This document shows positions 49,217 through 57,414 of a stretch of 64,000 bases of DNA, one piece after another. Source of the DNA: Rhodoferax sp. TH121 (lineage in GTDB: Bacteria > Pseudomonadota > Gammaproteobacteria > Burkholderiales > Burkholderiaceae_C); assembly GCF_002251855.1 (NCBI RefSeq), contig NZ_NOXW01000019.1, forward strand, positions 186,001 through 250,000, read 5' to 3'. Within the stretch, counting starts at the first letter, position 1. Each line of letters begins with the position of its first letter. Both the position numbers and the translations under genes were made by a program. The notes under the pieces are model-generated. The model saw nothing but the letters and a program-made list of their open reading frames with translations. It searched no databases and was not told where the DNA came from.

Positions 49217-50225
49217 TCTCGGGGCTCGAATAATTCTTCCGGGCGAGCAGGGGGTACCACTTCAGCGCCCCTGACACCTCGTCCGGATTTCCCCACCACA
49301 ATGCCAAAGGGCAATTGTTCGGGCAATTCCGATATGTTACGACTGTCGCTCCAAAACCAAGACCGAAGAACCCGTGACCGAGTGGTCTGTTTACATCGGC
49401 TACTTGCCCTTGCGAGCGAATTTGTGCACCTGCGATAACGAATTCACGCTCCAGTATCTGACGCCCCGCTTCAGAAGAAAATGGATCTCTAGCGGCGCCT
49501 GGCGTCCGCGGGTCGAACGGAAATTTGTGAGGAAGCGCGAGATAGTCGTTCACTACCTTCACATTTGGAGCCTCAATTGGCCAGAGAACTTCAGAGCTGT
49601 TCTTGTAGCTCTTCCGATTTTCTATTTCTGCCAGGCGCCAGTAGGTAAAGTCAATTTTCTTCTGGGACTCCGTGACCGCAGTGCCAAGGTTCTTGCCAAG
49701 ATGGAAGCGACCTAGCGTATGCCACGCAATAACAATAACTTGGACGGAGGCTTTAGCAGGCGCGGATTTTCTGATCCAATCTCCCAGGTCGGTGCCGATA
49801 CGACCGCCGCTAAAGATGACATCATCCAGATAAATGAAATTCGAGTCTTCTTGACCGCATTCAGCGAGGCTAATTCCAAGTTCTTCTTGGAGGAGTTTGT
49901 CAAAGATATCGACCATTGCCGATTGACTTTGCCCGTCCTGCTGAATATCGAGAACGTTCGCCTTTAACCAATAGCTTTTTGGGTCTGTACCAGACAGCTT
50001 TTCATTGGTGATGAGGTTGCGAAGGAAGCTTTTAACCAGCTTCTTGGTGATGAACTGGCTCTTCATCACATGGTCGAATTCCCGAAGGAAGGCAAGTTGG
50101 TTGCCTGGGGTGAACTGGCTGACCCAGCGGTCGACATGCTGAGCTGTAGGCTCGGGGAGTTCGCCCTTTCGATACGTCTTGATTGTGGTGGCGATCGACT
50201 CCAATAGGTTCTGTCGTTCCGTCAT
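49191..50225 (-). CDS. Phosphoribosyltransferase-like protein, putative effector paired with NADAR
   Basis: A 344-residue protein from the ATG at 50223-50225 (the open frame upstream runs into tRNA-Ser). A PRPP-binding-like motif, [16 protein letters not shown], is at residues 129-144: hydrophobic stretch, two Asp (134-135), then a Gly-rich loop, as in type I phosphoribosyltransferases. An N-terminal helical region of about 85 residues and a long C-terminal region (with [20 protein letters not shown]) have no recognised family. Low GC and the NADAR neighbour suggest a conflict system. The biochemical activity is untested. Confidence 0.6.
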   Translation of the reverse strand: MTERQNLLESIATTIKTYRKGELPEPTAQHVDRWVSQFTPGNQLAFLREFDHVMKSQFITKKLVKSFLRNLITNEKLSGTDPKSYWLKANVLDIQQDGQSQSAMVDIFDKLLQEELGISLAECGQEDSNFIYLDDVIFSGGRIGTDLGDWIRKSAPAKASVQVIVIAWHTLGRFHLGKNLGTAVTESQKKIDFTYWRLAEIENRKSYKNSSEVLWPIEAPNVKVVNDYLALPHKFPFDPRTPGAARDPFSSEAGRQILEREFVIAGAQIRSQGQVADVNRPLGHGFFGLGFGATVVTYRNCPNNCPLALWWGNPDEVSGALKWYPLLARKNYSSPENVFGKFFK

Positions 50226-50243
50226 CAAGGTCCCCGCAATGGT

Positions 50244-50266
50244 CAACGGGGCCGCTGGCCCCGTTG
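50244..50266. repeat. Strong hairpin between tRNA-Ser and the PRTase gene
   Basis: Perfect 10-base arms CAACGGGGCC and GGCCCCGTTG with a 3-base loop, lying between the tRNA 3' end and the PRTase start on minus. No T-run follows, so transcripts from the tRNA might read on into the PRTase/NADAR operon. Confidence 0.7.
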
Positions 50267-50278
50267 TGATGTTTACGC

Positions 50279-50366
50279 TGGCGGAGAGCCAGGGATTCGA
50301 ACCCTGGAGCCCTTGCGGGCTGCCGGTTTTCAAGACCGGTGCAATCGACCACTCTGCCAGCTCTCC
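50279..50366 (-). tRNA. tRNA-Ser (UGA), complete, inside the island
   Basis: An 88-nt class II tRNA on minus: acceptor GGAGAGC pairs with GCTCTCC, discriminator G, encoded CCA, anticodon loop CTTGAAA (anticodon TGA), a long variable arm AGCCCGCAAGGGCT and T-loop TTCGAAT. All stems pair. It lies between the two junctions of the island and could replace the tRNA-Ser(UGA) that the island broke at 60417-60503. Confidence 0.95.
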
Positions 50367-50450
50367 GTGCGAGCATTGTAAGTTGTAACGAGCGTGATTT
50401 CAGATGATCAGCCTCGGATTGCGCTGATCATGGCAACAATATGCCCTAGT

Positions 50451-51302
50451 TCAGCTCATGGCCGGTACGAGCACATCCCACCAGAGGTTGCCGTCCACCG
50501 CATCACCAGGGACGAGGCTCTCGCTGACGGGCAGAAGGCAGGCGTCCACTTCGGCGACTTGGCTGTCACGGAGCAGGCCGGTGCGGTGTGCGTCCAAAAA
50601 CGACGCTGCCATCCACCGCATTGCCTGTTCGTTCGTGGCGACCACCGCGAGCCTGGCCAGCCACAGGCCGGACGCAATCTCGACCTGACGTTCACCACCC
50701 AAGCAGTCCTGCACCAGGGCGACAGTCTTGTGTCGTTCTGGCCGCGACTTGGCTGAGTTCTCGCATTCCAACCAAGTGCAGGCCCCATCGTTGGTGATGA
50801 CCAGGCCATCGGCCTGTTTGCCTTTCAGCACACGGCAAGGCCCGCGCTCGCTGGCAATCTCGTGTTCCGTCACGATTTCAAGACCTTGTTGCACGGCTCG
50901 GATGAGGTACCAGTTGCTGCAAGCCCGATGCACTGGATTGCCGAGCGCCAAAGTGTTGCCGCTTTCGGCGGGATGGCCTGTCTGCTCAGTGAGCAGCCGA
51001 GCTCCCTTGGCCGAAAGCAGGTACGCCGCGCCGCCCTTGGGCAGGGGACGGCTGATGATGAGCTTGTCGTCGGCCAGCGCCTTCAACATGCGGCGAGCCA
51101 TCGCCTGCGATTGTGAGGCGTCGGGCCAGACCAGTGCAGCGACCATACGACCGGTGAGCCAGCCGAAGCGGGCCAGCCAGGTCAGCACGTCGGTGCGATT
51201 GCGCTCGCCAATTACGCGCTTGTCTGGCGTCTCGGGAGCCGAGTCGTCGGCCAGTGTGCCGGTGGGCAGCACGGTCGAGGGGAAGGTGTCGGTGTCGTTC
51301 AT
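50451..51302 (-). CDS. Winged-helix protein resembling replication-relaxation proteins
   Basis: A 283-residue protein. The N-terminal half looks like a winged-helix region (VLTWLARFGWLTGRMVAALV, then AMARRMLKALADDKLIISRP). The C-terminal half has ADGLVITNDG...TWLECENSAKS, an Asp...Glu-x-Glu arrangement similar to replication-relaxation (Replic_Relax) proteins of plasmids and integrative elements. It is on the integrated island, so a role in element maintenance or transfer is plausible. A hairpin shared with another island gene lies 74 bases before its start. Confidence 0.5.
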   Translation of the reverse strand: MNDTDTFPSTVLPTGTLADDSAPETPDKRVIGERNRTDVLTWLARFGWLTGRMVAALVWPDASQSQAMARRMLKALADDKLIISRPLPKGGAAYLLSAKGARLLTEQTGHPAESGNTLALGNPVHRACSNWYLIRAVQQGLEIVTEHEIASERGPCRVLKGKQADGLVITNDGACTWLECENSAKSRPERHKTVALVQDCLGGERQVEIASGLWLARLAVVATNEQAMRWMAASFLDAHRTGLLRDSQVAEVDACLLPVSESLVPGDAVDGNLWWDVLVPAMS

Positions 51303-52247
51303 GGGCTTGTCTCCAGGTTGCTGAGCACCCTTGTGCTCTTCGACCTATAGCGACTGCGCCGCATGCGCACCATGTCCAGTCCGGCAGATCGCGCCGGACT
51401 GGAGGCCGACCGGTCGTTTTCCCCGGCTGGACGCCGGGCCACTCCCTGGGGTGCTAGGGCACCCCTCCGGCCCGAATACCGCGCCCCTTCTGCCGCTGCG
51501 CGGCCGGGCAAGGGGTTACACACCTTCCGCTCGCATCACAAGCCCCTGCGGGTCATGTCATGCGGGGCCTACGTCCCCTGCTCACGGCCGGGCTGGACGC
51601 CCGGGTCTGGCGACTGTGCAACCCCTTGCCCGGCCGCTCTGCGTCGGGGGCGGGGTGTCCACGCGCTTACGCTCTGGCACCCCCGGATGAACCAGTCCGA
51701 CGTGGGCGTCGGTACGCGCTTGGACTGCGCTCAGGTCCACCGGCTCCCCGCCGTTCTCGTCCCGCATGGGGCGGGAGCATCGACCGGGACTGCGCGGCGC
51801 CAGCCGCTTGTCCCACCGCTTCGCGGCGGCACCCTGAGCAACGCCGGGGGCGTCGCTGCACCCGGCCGGCGCTGCGCCCGGCCAGCGTTTAAAACCGCTT
51901 GCCTACAGTACCCGTGGAGGAGAGGGCTCAACACCCCGCGGCCACGATTCAAGCGCACCAAGCGGGAGACACGGGTGCGGCGCTGGGTGGCACATCTGGA
52001 AGCGCGTCGGGGGCGGGTGCAGTCCGCCTCGTAAGTCCAGATGTGCTGCGGCGTACCTACGCGACCGCAGCGCCTGAAACGACGGGCTGGCTCCAAACGT
52101 CCAGCACTTCGCGGGCAACCACCTCCAACTCGCATGATCCACGCGGGGTCGGGGGGTGTTTTGCCTTCGCTCAGAGCTTCCACCACCGTCCAGCGAAAGA
52201 ACTCTTACCCTTGGAAGAAAGTTCTACCAACCCTCACTGTGACGAAT
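51303..52247. other. Structured GC-rich region without a convincing gene
   Basis: About 945 bases in which open frames exist on both strands but none shows protein-like composition. It holds perfect inverted repeats: CCAGTCCGGC/GCCGGACTGG (51376-51402); CGGCCGGGCAAGGGGTT with its complement (51501-51517 and 51620-51636); and CACATCTGGA/TCCAGATGTG (51991-52045). Candidates are an origin of transfer or replication, or a structured RNA. No promoter was assigned. Confidence 0.55.
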
Positions 52248-52275
52248 GAAAAAGGCCCGCAACGCGGGCCTCGGG
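52248..52275 (-). terminator. Rho-independent terminator of the 219-residue gene
   Basis: Read on minus: AGGCCCGC, GTT loop, GCGGGCCT, then TTTTC. It lies 17 bases beyond the stop of the gene at 52292-52951. Confidence 0.85.
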
Positions 52276-52291
52276 GAACACCGGCGCGACT

Positions 52292-52951
52292 TCAGCGCGC
52301 GCGGAAAGGGAACGCGCGCGTCTTCAGCAGGACGATGCTCCGGCCCGCCGTGTCGGTCTTCGGCTCGTTGCCCAGCAGCACCGAGGCCATTAAAGCCGCA
52401 GACATCTTCTCGGGACTGTGCCATTCCTGCGGGCGGTACTGGGTGCCGCTGTGGTCCTGCATCAGGCCCAAGGTGGTCACGTCCTCAACCGTCAGGCGGG
52501 CCAGGTTCGACGCAAACCGGGTCGGCGAGATGAACACCGACAGGACTCCCTGCTTGAGGGCCATGTTGATGCCGTCCTGCAGCCCGCGTGCGCCGGTGCA
52601 GAAGGAATGCGCCGCTGTGTCCCAGCACAGGACCTGCCGACGCTTGAGCAGGTCGGTCGAAATCTGGTCGTTGAACGACAGCTCCGTGTGCGCAAGCTGG
52701 TCGACGGCGTGGGCATACTCTTTGCCGACCCAGTGCACCCACATCGGGGCATCCCAAAGCTCCTCGGGAACGAGCCAAGGGAAAACCCTGCCGGGCACCT
52801 CAAAGACTGAGGGCGGCAGGTCGTGGGCGACGGCCAGTGCTACGAACCGGGCAATCTCTGGGTCACGGTACGCCATGTCAGCCGTGGGCGCGCTCAGGCG
52901 CAGCGGGTTCTGTTCAGCTTCGATATCAATAGCAGCGAAAATAGTGGTCAT
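52292..52951 (-). CDS. Hypothetical island protein (219 residues)
   Basis: Not recognised. The protein begins MTTIFAAIDIEAEQNPLRLS and is soluble, without signal or membrane segments. Segments such as MWVHWVGKEYAHAVDQLAHT and FISPTRFASNLARLTVEDVT look like a real folded protein, and a good terminator follows it. It is divergent from the restriction-modification gene, with 84 bases between starts, so a regulatory or accessory role for that system is possible but unproven. The plus-strand frame over it looks spurious. Confidence 0.6.
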   Translation of the reverse strand: MTTIFAAIDIEAEQNPLRLSAPTADMAYRDPEIARFVALAVAHDLPPSVFEVPGRVFPWLVPEELWDAPMWVHWVGKEYAHAVDQLAHTELSFNDQISTDLLKRRQVLCWDTAAHSFCTGARGLQDGINMALKQGVLSVFISPTRFASNLARLTVEDVTTLGLMQDHSGTQYRPQEWHSPEKMSAALMASVLLGNEPKTDTAGRSIVLLKTRAFPFRAR

Positions 52952-53035
52952 TAAATAATTCCATTGGGTTATGGCCGATTGGCCGTGAATCCAATACAGC
53001 GCTCCCGTTTAGCCTCGCTCCAAAAAAAACCGAAC

Positions 53036-55528
53036 ATGGCCACCAAGTCCAAGAAGCCCACAGCCGCACCCGCCACGCCGTTCCCCACCGCACAAGACGC
53101 CCTGCACCAAGTTGGGCACTGGATGTGGATACCTTTGCGCAAGGAGTGGCGCGATGTGACCACCAAGCCCGAGGAGGTGGTCCGCCAGAAGTTCATCCGC
53201 ATCTTGGTCGAGCACTACGGTTACGACCTCGCGCAGCTCGACCAGGAGCGCAGGACGCAGCACGGACACAAAAGCCCCCGGGCTGACATCGTCGTGTGGC
53301 AGTCGGCCGCTGACAAGATCGCCAAGCCGGTGAGGGCGCCGGTGCTGGTGGTCGAGTGCAAGACCGACAGCATCGAGATTCAGGAGCGCGACTACTACCA
53401 GGGCGAGTCCTACACACGCGCCTCAGGCTGCGAGTTCTTCGTCGCCACCAATGCCCGGCACACGTCTGTGTTCCGGCTTCTGCCTGGCCTGCCGGGCGGT
53501 TTCGTCGCCATCAACGAGATACCCAAGGCCACCGACTGGGGCGACGCCAAGCGGCTGAAGGAAATCAAGGAGTCCCTGCGCGCCTTCAACCGCAAGGAGT
53601 TCCAGGACCTGCTGCTGGGCTGCCACAACATCCTGCGCGACGTGCACAAGATGGACCCGGGCCGGGCCTTCGACACCATCAGCAAGGTGCTGTTCATCAA
53701 GATGTATATCGAGCGGTCGGGGCAGCACGGCACGTTCAGCGTGGACTATCTCGACCGGCGTGCCGCCGTCCGCCTGCCCACCGACCCGGCCGTGCACGAC
53801 GGACTGTTCGAGCAGACCAAGTCTTACTACCAGGCCGACGAGCTGTTCACCGCCGCCGACAAACTGGACATCTCGGAGGCCACGTTCCGCCGCATCGTCA
53901 AGGAGCTGGAGCGCTTCGACCTGGCCAAGACCGGCGACGACATCAAGGGCCTGGCGTTCGAGCGCTTTCTCGGCACCACCTTCCGGGGCGAGCTGGGGCA
54001 GTTCTTCACGCCGCGCCCGGTGGTCGAGTTCATGGTTGACCTGCTGAACCCGGCCGAAGGCGAGCTGGTGTGCGACCCAGCAGCCGGGTCGGGGGGCTTC
54101 CTCATCCGGGCTTTCGAGCATGTTCGCGCGATGATCCAGCACGACATCCAGGCGAAGAAGGACGCTGAGCGCGCCCGCATCGAAGCCCTCAAATTGCCCG
54201 AGGAAGAGGAAGAGCAGCAGATTGAAGCCGCCTTCGCGGAGCTGAACCACGAGCTGCTGCCCAGCGGCGCAGACAACAAGCCCATCGACACCCGTGTTGG
54301 CCGTCTGGCCTGGCAGTGCATTTACGGTACCGATGCCGAGCCCCGCGCCGCCCGCACAGCCAAGATGAACATGGTCATGCACGGTGACGGCCATGGTGGC
54401 ATCCACTACCACGATGGTCTGGTGGACATCAACGGCATCTTCGACGGCCGGTTCGACGTGGTGCTGACGAACCCGCCCTTCGGCTCCAACGTCGGCAAGG
54501 ACCAGGTGCTCGGCGGCAGCGAGGAGGCGCGCATTCCGACCGACCCGGCATACATCGCCGCGTGCAAGAAGCGCTACGGCAAGGCCTGGGAGGAGAACCA
54601 CAACCGCCTATTGCAGTTGGAAACCGAGGGCACGACCATCCTCGACCTATTCGATATTGGCGCGGGTAAGGCCAATCGGCCGACTGAGCTGATATTCGTC
54701 GAGCGCTGCCTGAACCTGCTCAAGCCGGGCGGGCGCATGGGCATCGTGCTGCCGGATGGCAACCTGAACAACCCGTCGTTGGCCTGGCTGCGCCGGTACG
54801 CCGAAGGGCGGGCCAAGCTGTTGGCCGTGGTCGGCCTACCAGAAGAAACCTTTCGCTCCAGTGACGCCACCGTCAAGGCCTCGTTGGTCTTCATGACCAA
54901 GTTCACCGATGACGAGTCGGCGGCGTGGGATGCCGCCTGGGAGCAAGCCCAAACGGAGCTTGATCCCAAGTTCGACGGCCAGCGCAGCGACCTGCACGCG
55001 GCCTACGCTCCTCGCATCGTGTCGTGCGACGACAAGGCAGCGGCAACGCTGCTGGGCAAGCTCGCCAAGCTGGGTGTCACGCGCGCCCTGCCGGTGTGGA
55101 CGCAGGGCGAACCGCCCGCGTACCCGCTGGGCGTCGGGCCAACACAGCAGGCAAAGCCCTTGTGGGCCGGTGTCCCCAGCAGCAAGAACAAGGACGCCGC
55201 CAGCGAACTCAAGCGCGACGCGCAAGCCGCACTAGCCGCCGCCACCAAGGCTGGCGATGCGCTGCTGTCTGAGCTGAAGGCCAAGTACCGAGAGGTAGAC
55301 GCCGCCCACACCGCCGCCCTGTGGGCGCGCGTGCGGGAACTGTTCGACTACCCCGTGTTCGTTGCCGCTCCTAAGGCGGTCGGCATCACGTCCACAGGCG
55401 AGACAGGCGAGGGCGTTACCAACGACCTCACGAGCACGCTGGCTTTGTTCCGGCAGTTCGAGCAGTGGATTGGCAAAGGCGCCCCAGTGCTGGAGCAGCC
55501 AAATTTTCCGGAGCCCTCCACTGCTTAA
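53036..55528 (+). CDS. Restriction-modification fusion: nuclease domain plus HsdM-type N6-adenine methylase
   Basis: An 830-residue protein from the ATG at 53036. The N-terminal domain looks like the HsdR N-terminal nuclease, with D84 (RADIVVW), E107 and K109 (VVECKTD) forming a PD-(D/E)xK set, then YYQGESYTRASG. No helicase motor follows. Instead comes an HsdM-type methylase: GQFFTPRPVVEFMVDL, CDPAAGSGGFLI (SAM motif) and the catalytic NPPFGSNVG. A separate specificity subunit overlaps its 3' end. This is the layout of BcgI-like enzymes, which cut and methylate with one polypeptide plus an S subunit. Confidence 0.88.
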   Translation: MATKSKKPTAAPATPFPTAQDALHQVGHWMWIPLRKEWRDVTTKPEEVVRQKFIRILVEHYGYDLAQLDQERRTQHGHKSPRADIVVWQSAADKIAKPVRAPVLVVECKTDSIEIQERDYYQGESYTRASGCEFFVATNARHTSVFRLLPGLPGGFVAINEIPKATDWGDAKRLKEIKESLRAFNRKEFQDLLLGCHNILRDVHKMDPGRAFDTISKVLFIKMYIERSGQHGTFSVDYLDRRAAVRLPTDPAVHDGLFEQTKSYYQADELFTAADKLDISEATFRRIVKELERFDLAKTGDDIKGLAFERFLGTTFRGELGQFFTPRPVVEFMVDLLNPAEGELVCDPAAGSGGFLIRAFEHVRAMIQHDIQAKKDAERARIEALKLPEEEEEQQIEAAFAELNHELLPSGADNKPIDTRVGRLAWQCIYGTDAEPRAARTAKMNMVMHGDGHGGIHYHDGLVDINGIFDGRFDVVLTNPPFGSNVGKDQVLGGSEEARIPTDPAYIAACKKRYGKAWEENHNRLLQLETEGTTILDLFDIGAGKANRPTELIFVERCLNLLKPGGRMGIVLPDGNLNNPSLAWLRRYAEGRAKLLAVVGLPEETFRSSDATVKASLVFMTKFTDDESAAWDAAWEQAQTELDPKFDGQRSDLHAAYAPRIVSCDDKAAATLLGKLAKLGVTRALPVWTQGEPPAYPLGVGPTQQAKPLWAGVPSSKNKDAASELKRDAQAALAAATKAGDALLSELKAKYREVDAAHTAALWARVRELFDYPVFVAAPKAVGITSTGETGEGVTNDLTSTLALFRQFEQWIGKGAPVLEQPNFPEPSTA

Positions 55529-56856
55529 TCCGGCAGTGGAGGGACATTGAGCGTTGGATTGAGACCGAGGCGGCTCAGGCCCGCACAAGCGGATTCCCGC
55601 TGGTGCCGTTGCGCGAGCTGCTGACCGAGCGCAAGGAGCCCGTGCGCGTCACGGTTGGGCTGGGTGATTGGCAGCCCATCACCATCAAGTTCTCAGGCGA
55701 GGTGCTTCCCCGCGACCGCGCGGAAGCCTTCAAGGGAGCCATGTTCGCGGCCTACCCCGGCGACGTGGTGTTTTCCAAGATTGATGCCCGCAACGGCGCG
55801 GTCGGGCTCATCCCGGCGACCATGCCCAAGGTGGTGTTGACGCCCGAATATCCGGTGATGGTGCCGGACCTGATGAAACTGCGGCCCGCTTACCTGCACT
55901 ACCTGCTGCGTGCCGAGCACTTCCGTCATGATCTGCAACGCCAAGCATCAGGAACCAGCGGGCGAAAGCGCGTCACGCCCGAGGCCTTTCTAGGCCTGAG
56001 CGTGCCCTTGCCGACGCTCGATGAGCAGGACGCCTTGGTCACGGCCTACGAGGCTGCTTTGACCAAAGCAGCGGACAAGGAGGCCGACGCTGCGCGAATG
56101 GCTCTGGCAAGTCAGCGCGCTTTTGAGGCGGCGCTTGGTGTGGCACCAGCGCCACCGCTGCCCGACCGCCCGGTGTTCATTGCGCGCTTCAAGGACGTGG
56201 AGCGGTGGAGCCACGAAGGCGTGCTGCGGGACGTTACCTATACCGCCTCGACTTCGGCAAAGTGGCCAATGGTGGCACTGTCGAGCGTCGGCAAGGTGAG
56301 CTACGGCTTGCAGAAGTCGCCGGCCAACCGGCCCGGCAAGCACTCGCGGCCTTACCTGCGCGTCGCCAATGTGCAGCGGGGTGTGCTCGACCTCGCCGAG
56401 ATGAAGTACATGGACGTGCCCGACGACGACATGCCCAAACTGCGCCTGCTGGATGGTGACGTGCTGCTTTGCGAGGGCAACAGCCCCGACCTGGTGGGCC
56501 GTGGCGCCATCTGGCGCAATGAGATTTCGGACTGCATTCACCAGAACCATGTGCTGCGGGTCCGCGTGGACTTGAGCAAGCTGCTTCCGGACTTCCTGCT
56601 CGCGGTGATCAACTCCAGCCACGGACAGGCCTATTTCAGGTCTAAGGCCAAGCGCACTACGAATCTCGCTTCCATCAACAGCACGGAGGTGGCTGCTCTG
56701 CCCGTGCCGCTGCCACCGACAGCGAAGCAGGCAGCGCTGGTCAAAGCACTGGGCGACAACGAGAAAGCCTCGAAGGCTGTTGCCTTCGAGGCCAGTGAGT
56801 TGCGCCGGGTGGCTTGGGCGACCTTCGAGGCGGCCCTGTTCGAGCCGGGAGTCTGA
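55465..56856 (+). CDS. Specificity (S) subunit of the restriction-modification enzyme
   Basis: A 463-residue HsdS-like protein with two target-recognition regions and conserved helices: the first region includes MFAAYPGDVVFSKIDARNGA and ends LSVPLPTLDEQDALVTAYEA; the second has RPYLRVANVQRGVLDLAEMK and ends AALPVPLPPTAKQAALVKAL. Two recognition regions imply a bipartite DNA target. The frame opens with ATG at 55465, 64 bases inside the methylase gene; the true start is uncertain because no other start is close. Confidence 0.85.
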   Translation: MDWQRRPSAGAAKFSGALHCLIRQWRDIERWIETEAAQARTSGFPLVPLRELLTERKEPVRVTVGLGDWQPITIKFSGEVLPRDRAEAFKGAMFAAYPGDVVFSKIDARNGAVGLIPATMPKVVLTPEYPVMVPDLMKLRPAYLHYLLRAEHFRHDLQRQASGTSGRKRVTPEAFLGLSVPLPTLDEQDALVTAYEAALTKAADKEADAARMALASQRAFEAALGVAPAPPLPDRPVFIARFKDVERWSHEGVLRDVTYTASTSAKWPMVALSSVGKVSYGLQKSPANRPGKHSRPYLRVANVQRGVLDLAEMKYMDVPDDDMPKLRLLDGDVLLCEGNSPDLVGRGAIWRNEISDCIHQNHVLRVRVDLSKLLPDFLLAVINSSHGQAYFRSKAKRTTNLASINSTEVAALPVPLPPTAKQAALVKALGDNEKASKAVAFEASELRRVAWATFEAALFEPGV

Positions 56857-56877
56857 TTGGGCGCTGGACCTGGGACG

Positions 56878-57159
56878 TCACAGGTTCAGGTGCGGCCAGT
56901 GTTCCTGTAGGTCCACGAGCAGGTCGTTGGCCCGGGCCCAGCCCTGTAAGTATTCGCACTCGTGCCTGGCTTCTTCTGGTGCATGTCGGTCATGGATGTG
57001 CAGCTCACATGCCCGGAAGAGCAAGTCCGTCACGGCGGACAGCTCACAGGCCAGCGCCTCGATGACCAGCTCGCTGCTGCGAGCGCTCTGCGGCGGAATG
57101 GTGGCGATGCAGCCCTCGGGCGTGAAGCCCTCGCGCTGGGTGGTGTCGGTTACTGTCAT
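56878..57159 (-). CDS. Small hypothetical island protein (93 residues)
   Basis: A 93-residue protein, MTVTDTTQREGFTPEGCIAT at the start, then a helical segment SELVIEALACELSAVTDLLF and an aromatic C-terminal part (LQGWARANDLLVDLQEHWPH). The much longer frame upstream is not protein-like. No family was recognised. It is convergent with the S subunit and divergent from ardC. The leader upstream contains a hairpin (57247-57268) like that before the winged-helix gene. Confidence 0.55.
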   Translation of the reverse strand: MTVTDTTQREGFTPEGCIATIPPQSARSSELVIEALACELSAVTDLLFRACELHIHDRHAPEEARHECEYLQGWARANDLLVDLQEHWPHLNL

Positions 57160-57414
57160 GTCGGTCCTCAATGGTTGATTCGGACCTAGTGAAAGAAGCA
57201 GATTTATTCTCTCAGGGGCCAGCCCCTCGCGGCAGGCAACGGTGCAGTCCGCGCAGGATCGCGCGGACCCTTCGGCCCGTCCCTCCCCCTCTTCCGTCGT
57301 GCAGACGGGGTAGTGCCCCGGCCTGGCCTGCGGCCGTTGCCTTCTTCTTCCCCCGGTTTCGCCAACGGGCAGGGGTGCCATCCACAGCACCCCACACCCG
57401 ACAGGAGAACACCC
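57160..57414. other. Divergent leader region with hairpin
   Basis: The 255 bases between the 93-residue gene and ardC carry no gene. They include the inverted repeat GTCCGCGC-AGGATC-GCGCGGAC (57247-57268), similar in sequence to the hairpin at 51376-51402 (CAGTCCG ... GATCGCG ... CGGAC). Confidence 0.5.

Noticed and set aside
51363-52034. Plus-strand frame of 223 residues in the structured region
   Set aside because: Arg/Pro/Gly-rich without fold-like pattern, overlapping several inverted repeats; no ribosome site or partner gene.
52041-52958. Plus-strand frame of 305 residues
   Set aside because: Antisense to the 219-residue minus-strand gene, which has sensible composition and its own terminator.
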